From Cytophagaceae bacterium (GTDB lineage: Bacteria > Bacteroidota > Bacteroidia > Cytophagales > Spirosomataceae): a DNA stretch of 64,000 nt. Within the stretch, counting starts at the first letter, position 1. The number at the start of each line of letters is the position of its first letter. This document shows positions 17,122-26,455 of the stretch, piece by piece. A program made the position numbers and the translations under genes. The notes below the pieces were generated by a model. That model was not told where the DNA came from. It saw only the letters and a list, made by a program, of their open reading frames with translations, and made no database searches. The stretch is from positions 1,383,260 through 1,447,259 of the forward strand of contig JADKIR010000005.1 in assembly GCA_016722655.1 (NCBI GenBank), written 5' to 3'.

Positions 17122-18810
17122 ATGATTAAAACTATTGTAAGAACTTACGCTTTGGCTGCAATTATTTTAGCTTCGCTAAATTTAAATGCCCAAACCATTG
17201 AGCAAGTTGAGAAGCAGCTTGACGCTGAAAGATTTACTGCGGCGACAAAAGCTATCACCGATCTTGCTGTTGCCAATCCTACTCCTGAAAATTTATTTTT
17301 CAAAGGATATACCATTTTGAAGAGTCCTGGACTAAATGCCGAGACTATTAAAATGGCTCAGGCTGCTTTTGAAGCAGGACTTGCTGCTGACAAAAAAGGC
17401 AGCCCAATAAATCAGGTTGGCTTGGGTATGATAAAACTTGCGTCGAAAGATATTAATGGTGCAAAAGCTATTTTTGAGCAAGTAAAAAAAGACACAAAAC
17501 TCAAAAATACCGATGTACTTTACAGAATAGGTGAGGCTTATACAATGTTTAGCCATGCATCTGACCCAGGTGAAGCTATCATTAATATAGACATGGCAAT
17601 TGAAAAATCAAAAGCCAAAGACAATCCTGAATATTATATAGTAAAATCAGATGCTTTCATGCTTAAAAATGAAGGTGGCGATGCAATGAATGCTCTTCAA
17701 TATGCTGAAAAAACCGGTAAAAAGCTTGGTAAAGTATATGCCGGAATGGCAAAAGTATGGCTTCAGGGGAAAAATTATAATGAAGCTGAAATAGCTATTG
17801 CCAAAGGTATAGCTGCAGACCCAACACATGCTCCGATATATAAATATGAAAGCTCGCTTTTTCAAAGTAGAGGAAAATGGAATGATGCGGCAGCATCTGC
17901 TAAAAAATATCTGGATAATTCTGACGGAGATTGTAAAGCAAAACTTAGATATGCAAAACTTGCGTTTGTATCTAAAGATTATAAAAACGTTAAAAATACC
18001 ATAGAAGAGATAAAAGATTGTAGTACTGATCCATATGTATATCGTATGAAAGGAATAATGAGCTTTGAGGAAAACGAGCCGGCAAAAGCGATTGAATTTT
18101 TGGGCATGTTTATCAAAAACCTCCCGGAAGATGAAAACCCTGCAATGGACTATGGATTTACCGGGCGTTCTTACTTCAATCTTCCAGGTGAGGGTGAAGT
18201 TAGAAACTTAAATGATTCTTTGGGAATAATTAACATTGAAAAAGCAATTTCTTTGGGCGACACTACTTTTAATTATTGGGGTGATCTCACAAGTAAGTAT
18301 GTCAAAGCAAAAGACTATGTGAATGCTGCCAAATATGGAGAGAGAGAAGTAGTAGGAAAGAAAAAGCCTTTAGCCTCAGAATTAGCCAGATTGGGTACTT
18401 ATTTTGCCGGAGCAAGAAACTGGGCTAAAGCCGATGAATATGTAACCAAGGCTCTGGAAAAATATAACAATACTTGGCCTGCAGGATATGCATTGAGTGC
18501 AAGATTAAAATCATACCAGGGAGATTCCACCTATAAAGCCAACTTTGGCTCGGCACCCTTATATGAAAAATATCTTGAGGTACTAGGTGAAGGAAAAACT
18601 GATCCTAAAAATGCCAAAGATGTAAAAGACGCCCTGAAATATTTGGCAGGAAAAGAGTTTCAGGTTTCTAAAAACCTAACAAAAGCAATAGAATATCTTG
18701 AAATATTTTTGAAACTTGAGCCAGAAAACGAAGAGGTTAAAAAACAAATTGAAATTATCAAAGCAACACCGGCAACTACTGGAGTCAGCTCCCCGGGTGG
18801 CGGACAATAA
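17122..18810 (+). CDS. exported tetratricopeptide-repeat protein
   Basis: About 562 residues from the ATG at 17122, which gives a signal peptide (TIVRTYALAAIILASLNLNAQ). An upstream in-frame ATG at 17035 would place 29 polar residues before the signal and is unlikely. The whole mature protein is a chain of TPR-type helix pairs (for example AEIAIAKGIAADPTHAPIYKYE, YKNVKNTIEEI and LTKAIEYLEIFLKLEPENEEV) and ends with a Gly/Ser/Pro-rich tail. No enzyme motif is present, so a scaffold role in the periplasm is likely. It follows the PstS-like gene and the exb/tonB operon in a common Cytophagales order and is closed by a strong terminator. Confidence 0.85.
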   Translation: MIKTIVRTYALAAIILASLNLNAQTIEQVEKQLDAERFTAATKAITDLAVANPTPENLFFKGYTILKSPGLNAETIKMAQAAFEAGLAADKKGSPINQVGLGMIKLASKDINGAKAIFEQVKKDTKLKNTDVLYRIGEAYTMFSHASDPGEAIINIDMAIEKSKAKDNPEYYIVKSDAFMLKNEGGDAMNALQYAEKTGKKLGKVYAGMAKVWLQGKNYNEAEIAIAKGIAADPTHAPIYKYESSLFQSRGKWNDAAASAKKYLDNSDGDCKAKLRYAKLAFVSKDYKNVKNTIEEIKDCSTDPYVYRMKGIMSFEENEPAKAIEFLGMFIKNLPEDENPAMDYGFTGRSYFNLPGEGEVRNLNDSLGIINIEKAISLGDTTFNYWGDLTSKYVKAKDYVNAAKYGEREVVGKKKPLASELARLGTYFAGARNWAKADEYVTKALEKYNNTWPAGYALSARLKSYQGDSTYKANFGSAPLYEKYLEVLGEGKTDPKNAKDVKDALKYLAGKEFQVSKNLTKAIEYLEIFLKLEPENEEVKKQIEIIKATPATTGVSSPGGGQ

Positions 18811-18829
18811 ATCTTGAATAAGTTATATT

Positions 18830-18864
18830 AAGAGAGTCAAGTACATTGACTCTCTTATTTTTTT
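18830..18864 (+). terminator. terminator after the TPR gene
   Basis: An 11-bp perfect stem, AAGAGAGTCAA with TTGACTCTCTT, a 5-base loop and a following A plus T-run. Confidence 0.88.
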
Positions 18865-18983
18865 TATGGCAATCCAAACAGAATTTTACCTATATTCTTG
18901 AAAAATATTATAATCTTTTTATAAGAATAATTATATTTATAGAAAATTTCATTCTTTTAACCTTCGAAAGAAAAAACTTAGAT

Positions 18984-19556
18984 ATGTACAATTTAGTAAT
19001 ATTTGGTCCTCCGGGTGCCGGCAAAGGTACACAATCAGAAAAAATAATTAAAGAATTTAATCTGGCTCATATTTCCACCGGTGATATGTTTAGAATGCAT
19101 ATTTCAAATGATACCGAAATTGGAAAAAAAGTAAAACAAATTCTGGCTGATGGCATGCTTGTTCCTGATTCTATTACAATAGAGATGCTTGAAGAAGAAG
19201 TCACCAGAAATCCCGATGTTAAAGGTTTTATTTTTGACGGTTTTCCAAGAACTGTTAATCAGGCGGAAGCTTTGGATATTTTTCTCGCAGGAAAAGGTGA
19301 AAGCATAAATTTGGTCCTTCAACTTGATGTAAATCAGGAAGTTATTAAAGAAAGAATTGCAGAAAGACAAAAAATCAGTGGACGGGCTGACGATGATGCC
19401 GATAAACTGGTAAAAAGAATTGACGAATATTTTACAAAAACTATTCACGTGCTGCCTTTTTATGAGAATCAGGGTAAAGTAACAAAAGTCAATGGAATAG
19501 GTAAAATTGATGAAATCTTTGAAAATATATCAAAAGCAATAAAAAGTAGCATGTAA
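18984..19556 (+). CDS. adk: adenylate kinase
   Basis: A 190-residue enzyme when started at the ATG at 18984 (MYNLVIFGPPGAGKGTQ); the upstream extension in frame is AT-rich and hydrophobic and is not part of the family. The P-loop is at residues 8-16, the AMP-binding segment HISTGDMFR follows, then DGFPRTVNQAEALD, and the LID arginines are in RISGRADDDADKLVKR-like sequence. The LID is the short form without zinc cysteines, as in other Bacteroidota. It interconverts ATP, AMP and ADP. It lies between two terminators and so is probably monocistronic. Confidence 0.96.
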   Translation: MYNLVIFGPPGAGKGTQSEKIIKEFNLAHISTGDMFRMHISNDTEIGKKVKQILADGMLVPDSITIEMLEEEVTRNPDVKGFIFDGFPRTVNQAEALDIFLAGKGESINLVLQLDVNQEVIKERIAERQKISGRADDDADKLVKRIDEYFTKTIHVLPFYENQGKVTKVNGIGKIDEIFENISKAIKSSM

Positions 19557-19582
19557 AGAGTATTTTCTTAAAAAAATACACC

Positions 19583-19616
19583 AAAACTTCGGTCTCAACC
19601 GGAGTTTTTCTTTTTT
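19583..19616 (+). terminator. terminator after adk
   Basis: A 10-bp stem with one G-U pair (AAAACTTCGG with CCGGAGTTTT), a 6-base loop and a T-rich tail, starting 27 bases after the adk stop codon. Confidence 0.8.
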
Positions 19617-19642
19617 AATATCTTCTTATAAACTAATTAAGC

Positions 19643-19650
19643 TAATTTTG
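19643..19650 (+). promoter_or_regulatory. obgE promoter, -7 element
   Basis: TAATTTTG matches TAnnTTTG exactly and would start transcription about 13 nt before the obgE ATG. A matching -33 box is not clear. Confidence 0.5.
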
Positions 19651-19669
19651 CAGAAAAAATACATATTAA

Positions 19670-20662
19670 ATGACTTCGAATTTTATTGATTACGTAAAAA
19701 TCAACCTAAAGTCTGGTAATGGAGGGAAAGGGTTTACTCATTTTAGGAGAGAGAAATTCGTTGATAAAGGTGGACCAGATGGTGGTGACGGTGGTAGAGG
19801 CGGGCATATCATCCTGAGAGGTAACAAACAACTGTGGACATTAATCCATCTGAAATACCAAAAACATATCAAAGCTGATCATGGTGAAACGGGTGGAAAA
19901 AGTAAAAGTAGTGGAAAACAAGGCAAAGATGTATATATAGATGTACCATTGGGTACTATTGCGAAAAATCCAGAAACCGGTGAAAAAATGGCCGAAATTA
20001 TCGATGATGGTCAGGAAGTTATAATTCTTCCGGGTGGAATGGGTGGCTTGGGCAATTACCATTTTAAGACCTCCACCAATCAGGCACCCGAATACAGCCA
20101 ACCGGGCATTGCTGGTCAGGAAATATGGGTAATTTTGGAACTTAAGCTTCTGGCTGACATTGGTCTGGTTGGATTCCCAAATGCCGGGAAATCAACGCTT
20201 TTATCAACCATATCAGCTGCCCGTCCTGAAATTGGAGATTATCCTTTTACAACTTTAGTCCCTAATTTGGGAGTTGTTCAATATCGGGATTTTAAATCAT
20301 TTGTTATGGCTGATATTCCGGGCATCATTGAAGGAGCTTCAGAAGGTAAAGGACTTGGTTTAAGATTTTTACGCCATATTGAAAGAAACTCAAACCTTCT
20401 GTTTTTAATCGACAGTTCGGCACCAAATCCATTGAAAGAATACAAAACTCTTGTCGATGAATTGGAAAAGTTTAATCCCGAACTCCTGGATAAAGGCAGG
20501 ATATTGGCTTTCTCAAAATTAGACCTGATTAATGTAACTATCAGAAAAAAAATAGAGAAAAAATTACCTTCCGGACTCCCATATGTATTTTTCTCTTCTA
20601 AAACCGGGGAAGGCATTTTGGAGCTTAAAGATTTAATTTGGAATTCTTTGAATGAAAACTGA
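19670..20662 (+). CDS. obgE: Obg family GTPase (CgtA)
   Basis: A 330-residue Obg protein. The glycine-rich Obg fold (GNGGKGFTHFRREKFVDKGGPDGGDGG, split across residues 17-43) is followed by the G domain with G1 GFPNAGKST (about 162-170), G2/G3 YPFTTLVPN and DIPGIIEGAS, and G4 FSKLD. The extra C-terminal OCT domain of some Obg proteins is absent, as in many Bacteroidota. It acts in 50S ribosome maturation and the stringent response. It precedes the nuo operon but is separated from it by the nuo promoter. Confidence 0.96.
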   Translation: MTSNFIDYVKINLKSGNGGKGFTHFRREKFVDKGGPDGGDGGRGGHIILRGNKQLWTLIHLKYQKHIKADHGETGGKSKSSGKQGKDVYIDVPLGTIAKNPETGEKMAEIIDDGQEVIILPGGMGGLGNYHFKTSTNQAPEYSQPGIAGQEIWVILELKLLADIGLVGFPNAGKSTLLSTISAARPEIGDYPFTTLVPNLGVVQYRDFKSFVMADIPGIIEGASEGKGLGLRFLRHIERNSNLLFLIDSSAPNPLKEYKTLVDELEKFNPELLDKGRILAFSKLDLINVTIRKKIEKKLPSGLPYVFFSSKTGEGILELKDLIWNSLNEN

Positions 20663-20740
20663 CATTTTTTTAAACAAAACTCTTTTTTAATTGTATTATA
20701 AAAATGAAAAAACAATGGTTTGAATAATCATTTCGATTTA

Positions 20741-20771
20741 TTTGATTCTATGTATATACATCGTAATTTTG
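20741..20771 (+). promoter_or_regulatory. nuo operon promoter
   Basis: TTTG (20741-20744), a 19-nt spacer and TAATTTTG (20764-20771) form a textbook Bacteroidota sigma-ABfr promoter. It places the transcript start about 10 nt before the nuoA ATG at 20788. Confidence 0.8.
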
Positions 20772-20787
20772 CATAAAATTTAACAAT

Positions 20788-21159
20788 ATGGAAGGCTTAC
20801 CTCAAGATTACATTCCTTTAATAATACAATTTATTGTGGCTCTGTCCTTTGTTGGAGTAACAATATTTGCCACAAGTGTTTTAGGACCCCGATTAAAAAG
20901 CAAAAGAAAAGAAGATCCATTTGAATGTGGAATAGAAAGTAAGGGTGATGCAAGATTCCCTTTGAACGTCCGCTATTTTTTGGTAGCTATTTTATTCGTA
21001 CTTTTTGATGTTGAAGTAATTTTCATGTACCCCTGGGCGGTGAATTTTAAAAAACTTGGTTGGTTTGGTTTTTCAGAAATGCTCCTTTTTGTAGGGTTTT
21101 TGATGGCTGGTTTTTATTATATTATAAAAAAAGGCGTCCTAAACTGGGACGAAGATTAA
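20788..21159 (+). CDS. nuoA: NADH-quinone oxidoreductase subunit A
   Basis: A 123-residue membrane subunit with three transmembrane helices (about 9-29, 65-86 and 93-113). The conserved loop FECGIESKGDARFPLNVRYF carries the Cys and acidic residues of the quinone-channel loop, and FDVEVIFMYPWAVNF carries the conserved acidic pair of helix 2. It is the first gene of a ten-gene nuo run and has its own strong promoter. Confidence 0.96.
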   Translation: MEGLPQDYIPLIIQFIVALSFVGVTIFATSVLGPRLKSKRKEDPFECGIESKGDARFPLNVRYFLVAILFVLFDVEVIFMYPWAVNFKKLGWFGFSEMLLFVGFLMAGFYYIIKKGVLNWDED

Positions 21160-21182
21160 GAAATCCTTTATTATTGAAAGGT

Positions 21183-21725
21183 ATGAGCAAAATAAATATT
21201 GTGGATGCTCCTGAGGGCTTTGAAGGTTCAGGTTTTTTCGCAACGTCACTAGACAAAATAATTGGACTTGCCAGAGGAAACTCTCTCTGGCCGCTGCCAT
21301 TTGCAACTTCCTGTTGTGGCATTGAATTTATGGCTACTATGGGGTCGCACTATGACATTTCGAGATTTGGTTCTGAAAGACCGAGCTTCTCCCCGCGTCA
21401 GGCCGACATTTTGATGGTTATGGGTACAATTGCCAAAAAAATGGCCCCCGTTGTAAAACAAGTTTACCTGCAAATGTCGGAACCACGGTGGGTGATGGCT
21501 GTTGGTGCATGTGCCTCATCAGGAGGTATATTTGATACCTATTCTGTATTGCAAGGCATTGACCGTGTTATACCGGTTGATGTATATGTTCCGGGGTGTC
21601 CTCCCCGACCAGAACAAATCATAGATGGTTTGATGCAGATACAGGAAATAGCTAAAAATGAGCCTCTAAGAAGAAGAAACACACCGGAATACCGAGCACT
21701 TCTCGAATCATATAATATCCTATAA
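21183..21725 (+). CDS. nuoB: NADH-quinone oxidoreductase subunit B
   Basis: A 180-residue subunit started at the ATG at 21183 (MSKINIVDAPEGF); the longer frame overlaps nuoA and is not used. It carries the four cysteines for the N2 [4Fe-4S] cluster, in SCCGIEF, GACASSGG and VPGCPPRPE, which passes electrons to quinone at the junction of the peripheral and membrane arms. It is 23 bp downstream of nuoA. Confidence 0.96.
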   Translation: MSKINIVDAPEGFEGSGFFATSLDKIIGLARGNSLWPLPFATSCCGIEFMATMGSHYDISRFGSERPSFSPRQADILMVMGTIAKKMAPVVKQVYLQMSEPRWVMAVGACASSGGIFDTYSVLQGIDRVIPVDVYVPGCPPRPEQIIDGLMQIQEIAKNEPLRRRNTPEYRALLESYNIL

Positions 21726-21735
21726 TTCGATAAAA

Positions 21736-22236
21736 ATGATACAGAATCAGGAACTTGTTGAAGACCTTGTGGGTCACTTTGGAGAAAGAGTCTTTGCATT
21801 TGAAGAACCCTATGGCCTGCTTTCATTTTCAACCTCGCCAGATTATCTTTTGGAGTTAATTTGCTATTTAAAAGATCACAAAACGTTTAAATTCAACTTC
21901 CTGACTGATATCACAGGCATACATTTCCCTGACAACAAAGATTTGGAATTTTGTGCCGTTTATCATCTTCACAGTTGGGAAAACAATGTTAGAATCAGAA
22001 TAAAAGTTTTTATGCCTGAAAACAACATTGAAGTGCCTACGCTCACAGGGATTTTTGTAGGTGCCAATTGGATGGAAAGAGAAGCTTTTGATTTTTATGG
22101 AATAAATTTTTTGGGTCATCCAAATCTAAAAAGAATTCTTAATATAGAAGAAATGGATTACCATCCTATGAGGAAGGAATATCCGTTGGAAGATGCAACA
22201 CGAAATGATAAAATTGATGCCCTTTTTGGTAGATAA
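21736..22236 (+). CDS. nuoC: NADH-quinone oxidoreductase subunit C
   Basis: A 166-residue peripheral-arm subunit (30-kDa type). The family signature is WMEREAFDFYGINFLGHPNLKRIL split across residues about 112-136, followed by RKEYPLED. nuoC and nuoD are separate genes here, unlike the fused nuoCD of E. coli. It carries no cofactor and helps form the quinone module. It is 10 bp after nuoB. Confidence 0.95.
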   Translation: MIQNQELVEDLVGHFGERVFAFEEPYGLLSFSTSPDYLLELICYLKDHKTFKFNFLTDITGIHFPDNKDLEFCAVYHLHSWENNVRIRIKVFMPENNIEVPTLTGIFVGANWMEREAFDFYGINFLGHPNLKRILNIEEMDYHPMRKEYPLEDATRNDKIDALFGR

Positions 22237-22245
22237 TTAGAATTG

Positions 22246-23487
22246 ATGATGGAAAAACAAATTTTGGCTCCCAAAAATGTAAGTGATGCATTAGCCCTGA
22301 ATGTCCCTATGGAGGACGAAAGAGAGCTGCACACCATGAATTTTGGCCCTACTCATCCAGCCACCCATGGTATTTTCCAAAATATTCTGACCATGGACGG
22401 TGAAAAAATTGTCTCATCAGAACAAACCGTAGGATACATACACAGGGCATTTGAGAAAATTGCGGAAAGGAGACCTTTTTACCAGATAACTACCCTGACT
22501 GACCGAATGAACTACTGCTCATCTCCCATTAACAACTTTGGATGGCACATGACTGTAGAAAAGCTGCTGGGAATTACAGTACCCAAAAGAGCTGAATATA
22601 TCAGAGTGATTATGATGGAATTGGCGAGAATTTCTGACCACCTCATTTGTAACTCTATTTTGGGAGTAGATACTGGTGCTTACTCAGGTTTTTTGTATGT
22701 AATGCAGGAAAGGGAAAAAGTTTACGAAATATACGAAGAAGTTTGTGGTGCCAGACTGACCACCAATATGGGTCGGATCGGAGGTATGGAAAGAGACCTA
22801 TCACCTACCGCTATCAAAAAGATTAAAGATTTCGTCAACAACTCCATGCCTAAAGTTATGAAGGAGTTTGAAGAGCTTTTTGTAAGAAACAGGATATTTA
22901 GAGATCGTACCATCGACGTAGGGCCAATAAAAGCTGAAAGAGCAATGGAATACGGCTTTACTGGCCCCAACCTCAGAGCGGCTGGCATTGACTATGATAT
23001 TAGAATAATGGAGCCCTATTCTTCTTATCAGGATTTTGAATTTGAAATTCCTGTGGGTCATAATGGCGATACTTTTGACAGATTTATGGTGAGAAACTCT
23101 GAAATCTGGGAAAGTCTGAAAATAATAAAACAGGCGATAGACAATCTACCGGAAGGTGCTTATTATGCCAATGAAAACCATTATTATCTACCTCCCAAAA
23201 AGGATGTTTACAGCAAAATGGAAGCCCTGATTTATCATTTTAAAATCGTAATGGGCGAAATTGATGCTCCGGCAGGAGAGGTTTATCATGCAGTAGAGGG
23301 TGGAAACGGAGAGTTGGGATTCTATCTGATTAGCGATGGAGGCCGCACACCTTATCGTTTACACTTCAGAAGACCGGGATTTATTTATTATCAGGCATTT
23401 CCTGAAATGATTGAAGGTTTGACCGTTTCAGATATTGTACCAATAATGAGTAGTTTAAATGTAATTGCAGGCGAGTTGGACGCTTAA
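22246..23487 (+). CDS. nuoD: NADH-quinone oxidoreductase subunit D
   Basis: About 413 residues. The start is taken at the ATG at 22246; a TTG lies just before and another ATG just after, so the exact codon is uncertain by one or two. It is related to the large subunit of NiFe hydrogenases but lacks the nickel cysteines. It shows FGPTHPATHG, GYIHRAFEKIAE, ITTLTDRMNY and GGRTPYRLHFRRPGF. The His and Tyr residues of the quinone site are in the first and third of these motifs. It is 9 bp after nuoC. Confidence 0.96.
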   Translation: MMEKQILAPKNVSDALALNVPMEDERELHTMNFGPTHPATHGIFQNILTMDGEKIVSSEQTVGYIHRAFEKIAERRPFYQITTLTDRMNYCSSPINNFGWHMTVEKLLGITVPKRAEYIRVIMMELARISDHLICNSILGVDTGAYSGFLYVMQEREKVYEIYEEVCGARLTTNMGRIGGMERDLSPTAIKKIKDFVNNSMPKVMKEFEELFVRNRIFRDRTIDVGPIKAERAMEYGFTGPNLRAAGIDYDIRIMEPYSSYQDFEFEIPVGHNGDTFDRFMVRNSEIWESLKIIKQAIDNLPEGAYYANENHYYLPPKKDVYSKMEALIYHFKIVMGEIDAPAGEVYHAVEGGNGELGFYLISDGGRTPYRLHFRRPGFIYYQAFPEMIEGLTVSDIVPIMSSLNVIAGELDA

Positions 23488-23505
23488 TATTTTTCAAGAA
23501 AAAAC

Positions 23506-23994
23506 ATGTCCGAAAAAATAGAATTTACAGAAGACAGATTAAAAAAAGTTGAGGAGATAATTGGCAGATACCCAGCAGATAGAAAAAAATCTGCTTTACT
23601 GCCAGTATTGCACCTGGCTCAGGAACAGTATGGGTGGGTTAGTTCAGCTACAATGGATTATGTAGCCGGATTATTGGATTTACAACCTGTAGAAGTATAT
23701 GAGGTTGCCACTTTTTATACCATGTTTCACCTGGAGCCTGTCGGAAAACATGTAATTGAATATTGCAGAACAGGCCCTTGCAGCACCATGGGAGGTGAAG
23801 ATGTGTATGACCATCTGAAACAAAAATTAGGAATAAAAAGTAACGAAACGACCAGCGATGGTCTATTCACTTTGAAAGAAGTTGAGTGTCTTGCTGCTTG
23901 CGGATGGGGACCCTGTTTCCAGATACGAGAAAAGTATTATATGCATCTTGATAACCAAAAAATTGACGAAATAATCGAAGATTTAAGTAAATAA
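23506..23994 (+). CDS. nuoE: NADH-quinone oxidoreductase subunit E
   Basis: A 162-residue subunit of the NADH dehydrogenase module. It binds the N1a [2Fe-2S] cluster by cysteines in CRTGPCSTMGG and CLAACGWGPCFQI. The helical N-terminal domain (PADRKKSALLPVLHLAQEQYGWV) is typical. Its stop codon overlaps the nuoF start by one base (TAATG), suggesting translational coupling. Confidence 0.96.
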   Translation: MSEKIEFTEDRLKKVEEIIGRYPADRKKSALLPVLHLAQEQYGWVSSATMDYVAGLLDLQPVEVYEVATFYTMFHLEPVGKHVIEYCRTGPCSTMGGEDVYDHLKQKLGIKSNETTSDGLFTLKEVECLAACGWGPCFQIREKYYMHLDNQKIDEIIEDLSK

Positions 23995-25340
23995 TGGCTT
24001 CAGATATTAAAATATTAACCGACAAAATCAACATTCCGGGAATTGAAACTTTCGAAGTTTACCGTAAAAACGGTGGCTATGCCGCTGTGGAGAAGGCAAT
24101 AAAGAAAATGTCCCCCGATGAAATTGTTGAAGAAGTAAAGAAATCGGGAATCAGAGGTCGTGGGGGTGCAGGTTTTCCTATGGGAATGAAATGGAGTTTT
24201 CTTGCTAAACCTGAAGGTATTCCCAGATATCTAGTTTGTAATGGTGATGAATCTGAACCAGGAACATTTAAAGATCATTATTTGATGAAAAACATTCCTC
24301 ACTTATTAATTGAGGGTATGATTGTATCGAGTTTTGCTCTGGGAGCCAACAAATCATTTATATATGTCAGGGGTGAACTCATGTATGTGATAAGGATTTT
24401 AGAGAAAGCCATAGAAGAAGCTAAAAATGCAGGTTTTCTTGGAAAAAACATATTGGGTTCAGGTTATGATCTGGAGTTGGTAGTACAACCTGGTGGGGGT
24501 GCTTATATTTGTGGAGAGGAAACCGCTCTGCTCGAATCACTGGAGGGAAAACGTGGAAATCCAAGAAACAAGCCTCCATTTCCAGCAATAAAAGGCCTTT
24601 ATCAATCCCCTACAGTTGTAAATAATGTAGAATCAATTGCTACTACATCCTGGATTATTAATCACGGAGGAGATGAATATGCAAAACTGGGTATAGGTAG
24701 AAGTACGGGAACTAAACTTATTTCCGCTTCAGGTCATGTAAAAAAGCCCGGAGTGTATGAAATTGAGTTGGGATTGCCAGTCGAAGAATTTATCTATTCT
24801 GATCAATATTTAGGCGGAATAAGGGAAGGACATCAACTGAAAGCAGTAGTTGCCGGAGGATCTTCTGTACCTATTTTACCTGCCAACCTCATAATGAAAA
24901 CTGCAAATGGTGAACCGAGGTTAATGTCCTACGAATCCCTCTCCGATGGTGGATTTGCGACAGGTACAATGCTGGGATCAGGAGGTTTTATTGCAATGGA
25001 TGAAACTACCTGTATCGTAAGAAATACCTGGAATTTTTCACGTTTTTACCATCATGAGTCTTGCGGGCAATGTTCTCCATGCCGCGAAGGTACCGGTTGG
25101 ATGGAAAAAGTATTGCATAAAATAGAGCATGGCCATGGAAAAATGTCAGATATTGACTTGTTGGTAGATGTGGCCAAACGAATTGAGGGGAACACTATAT
25201 GTCCATTGGGTGATGCAGCTGCGTGGCCGGTAGGAAGTGCAATAAGACATTTCAGAGATGAATTTGAATGGCATATTACCCATCCTCACGAAGCTACTCA
25301 AAAAGGTGCGGTTTTTATGAATAAAAGCATTCTGGTTTAA
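23994..25340 (+). CDS. nuoF: NADH-quinone oxidoreductase subunit F
   Basis: A 448-residue subunit that binds NADH, FMN and the N3 [4Fe-4S] cluster. The glycine-rich NADH/FMN loop GRGGAGFPMGMKWSF, the CNGDESEPGTFKD segment, and the iron-sulfur motif SCGQCSPCREGTGWM with the distal cysteine in NTICPLGDAAAW are all intact. It is the entry point for electrons into complex I. An NADH-linked enzyme is therefore expected, in contrast to the ferredoxin-type 11-subunit complexes that lack nuoEFG. Confidence 0.97.
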   Translation: MASDIKILTDKINIPGIETFEVYRKNGGYAAVEKAIKKMSPDEIVEEVKKSGIRGRGGAGFPMGMKWSFLAKPEGIPRYLVCNGDESEPGTFKDHYLMKNIPHLLIEGMIVSSFALGANKSFIYVRGELMYVIRILEKAIEEAKNAGFLGKNILGSGYDLELVVQPGGGAYICGEETALLESLEGKRGNPRNKPPFPAIKGLYQSPTVVNNVESIATTSWIINHGGDEYAKLGIGRSTGTKLISASGHVKKPGVYEIELGLPVEEFIYSDQYLGGIREGHQLKAVVAGGSSVPILPANLIMKTANGEPRLMSYESLSDGGFATGTMLGSGGFIAMDETTCIVRNTWNFSRFYHHESCGQCSPCREGTGWMEKVLHKIEHGHGKMSDIDLLVDVAKRIEGNTICPLGDAAAWPVGSAIRHFRDEFEWHITHPHEATQKGAVFMNKSILV

Positions 25341-25358
25341 TTTTTTTATAGAATATTG

Positions 25359-26444
25359 ATGGAAGCTACTCAATTAATAAAAGTAACAGTTGACGGAAAA
25401 ACGGTAGAAGTGCCAGTAGGTACTACTATAATGGAAGCAGCCAGAATGATTGGTCCTGAAGTGGCCCCTCCTGCCATGTGTTATTATAAACCACTGAAAG
25501 GTTCCGGAGGAAAATGTCGTGCATGCCTGGTTAAGGTTGCTCAAGGATCTGAAAAAGATCCAAGGCCCATGCCTAAACTTGTTGCTTCGTGTATCACTCA
25601 GGCTCAGGATGGAATGGTAGTTGAAAACTTCAGCAACCCTGATGTAGTCAATGCAAGAAAAGGAATTGTGGAATTTCTTTTAATCAATCACCCACTGGAT
25701 TGCCCCGTTTGTGATCAGGCCGGCGAATGTCACTTGCAGGATTTTGCATTTGAACATGGTTTGGGGACTACCCGCTATGATGACGAAAGAAGGACTTTTG
25801 AACCTGAAGATATTGGCGATAAAATTCAATTAAATAAAAATCGTTGTATTCTATGCTATAGATGCGTTTACACCGCCGAACAGATTACTGATAGTCGTGT
25901 TCATGGGGTAATGTATCGTGGTGATCATGCCGAAATCAGCACATATATCTCAAAAGCTATCGAAAATGACTTTTCAGGAAATGTTATAGATGTGTGTCCC
26001 GTAGGGGCTCTTACTGATAAAACTTACAGATTTAAGAGTAGAGTTTGGTTTTCAAAACCCGCCGATGCCCATTGTAATTGTGACAAATGCTCAGGAAAGG
26101 TAAACCTATGGTATAAAGGTGATGAGGTAATAAGAGTAACAGCCAGAAAAAATCAATGGGGTGAAGTAGAAGATTTTATTTGTAATGACTGCAGGTATGA
26201 AAAGAAGAAAACCAGTGACTGGGTTATTGAAGGGCCTACAAAAATCCCAAGACATTCGGTAATATCGGCCAATAAATATGCAGCCAACACAATTAAAAAA
26301 CCTGAATTTGCAATGGATTTTGCAGCTCATAACTTTAAAGAAATTGATGATAACCGTGATTACAATAAATCATTGGAAGAAATCAAGAAAAGTGGAGATT
26401 ACAAAAATCTTATGAACAAAAACAAAGCATTATTAAGCAAATAA
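25359..26444 (+). CDS. nuoG: NADH-quinone oxidoreductase subunit G, compact form
   Basis: About 361 residues from the ATG at 25359 (a TTG precedes it). The N-terminal [2Fe-2S] ligands are in CYYKPLKGSGGKCRAC and the following SC. The His/Cys cluster N5 is in HPLDCPVCDQAGECHLQ, and the N4 cluster in CILCYRC with the later CPVGAL. A CNCDKC motif at about residue 230 begins the molybdopterin-oxidoreductase-like part, which then ends early. E. coli NuoG exceeds 900 residues, so most of the C-terminal domain is missing. Compact NuoG proteins are known in Bacteroidota. No frameshift is seen: the stop is followed 11 bp later by nuoH. Confidence 0.92.
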   Translation: MEATQLIKVTVDGKTVEVPVGTTIMEAARMIGPEVAPPAMCYYKPLKGSGGKCRACLVKVAQGSEKDPRPMPKLVASCITQAQDGMVVENFSNPDVVNARKGIVEFLLINHPLDCPVCDQAGECHLQDFAFEHGLGTTRYDDERRTFEPEDIGDKIQLNKNRCILCYRCVYTAEQITDSRVHGVMYRGDHAEISTYISKAIENDFSGNVIDVCPVGALTDKTYRFKSRVWFSKPADAHCNCDKCSGKVNLWYKGDEVIRVTARKNQWGEVEDFICNDCRYEKKKTSDWVIEGPTKIPRHSVISANKYAANTIKKPEFAMDFAAHNFKEIDDNRDYNKSLEEIKKSGDYKNLMNKNKALLSK

Positions 26445-26455
26445 ACAATTTCTAA

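Noticed and set aside
18846..18983. 46-residue extension of adenylate kinase
   Set aside because: It begins inside the T-run of the upstream terminator and is AT-rich and hydrophobic; the family starts at 18984.
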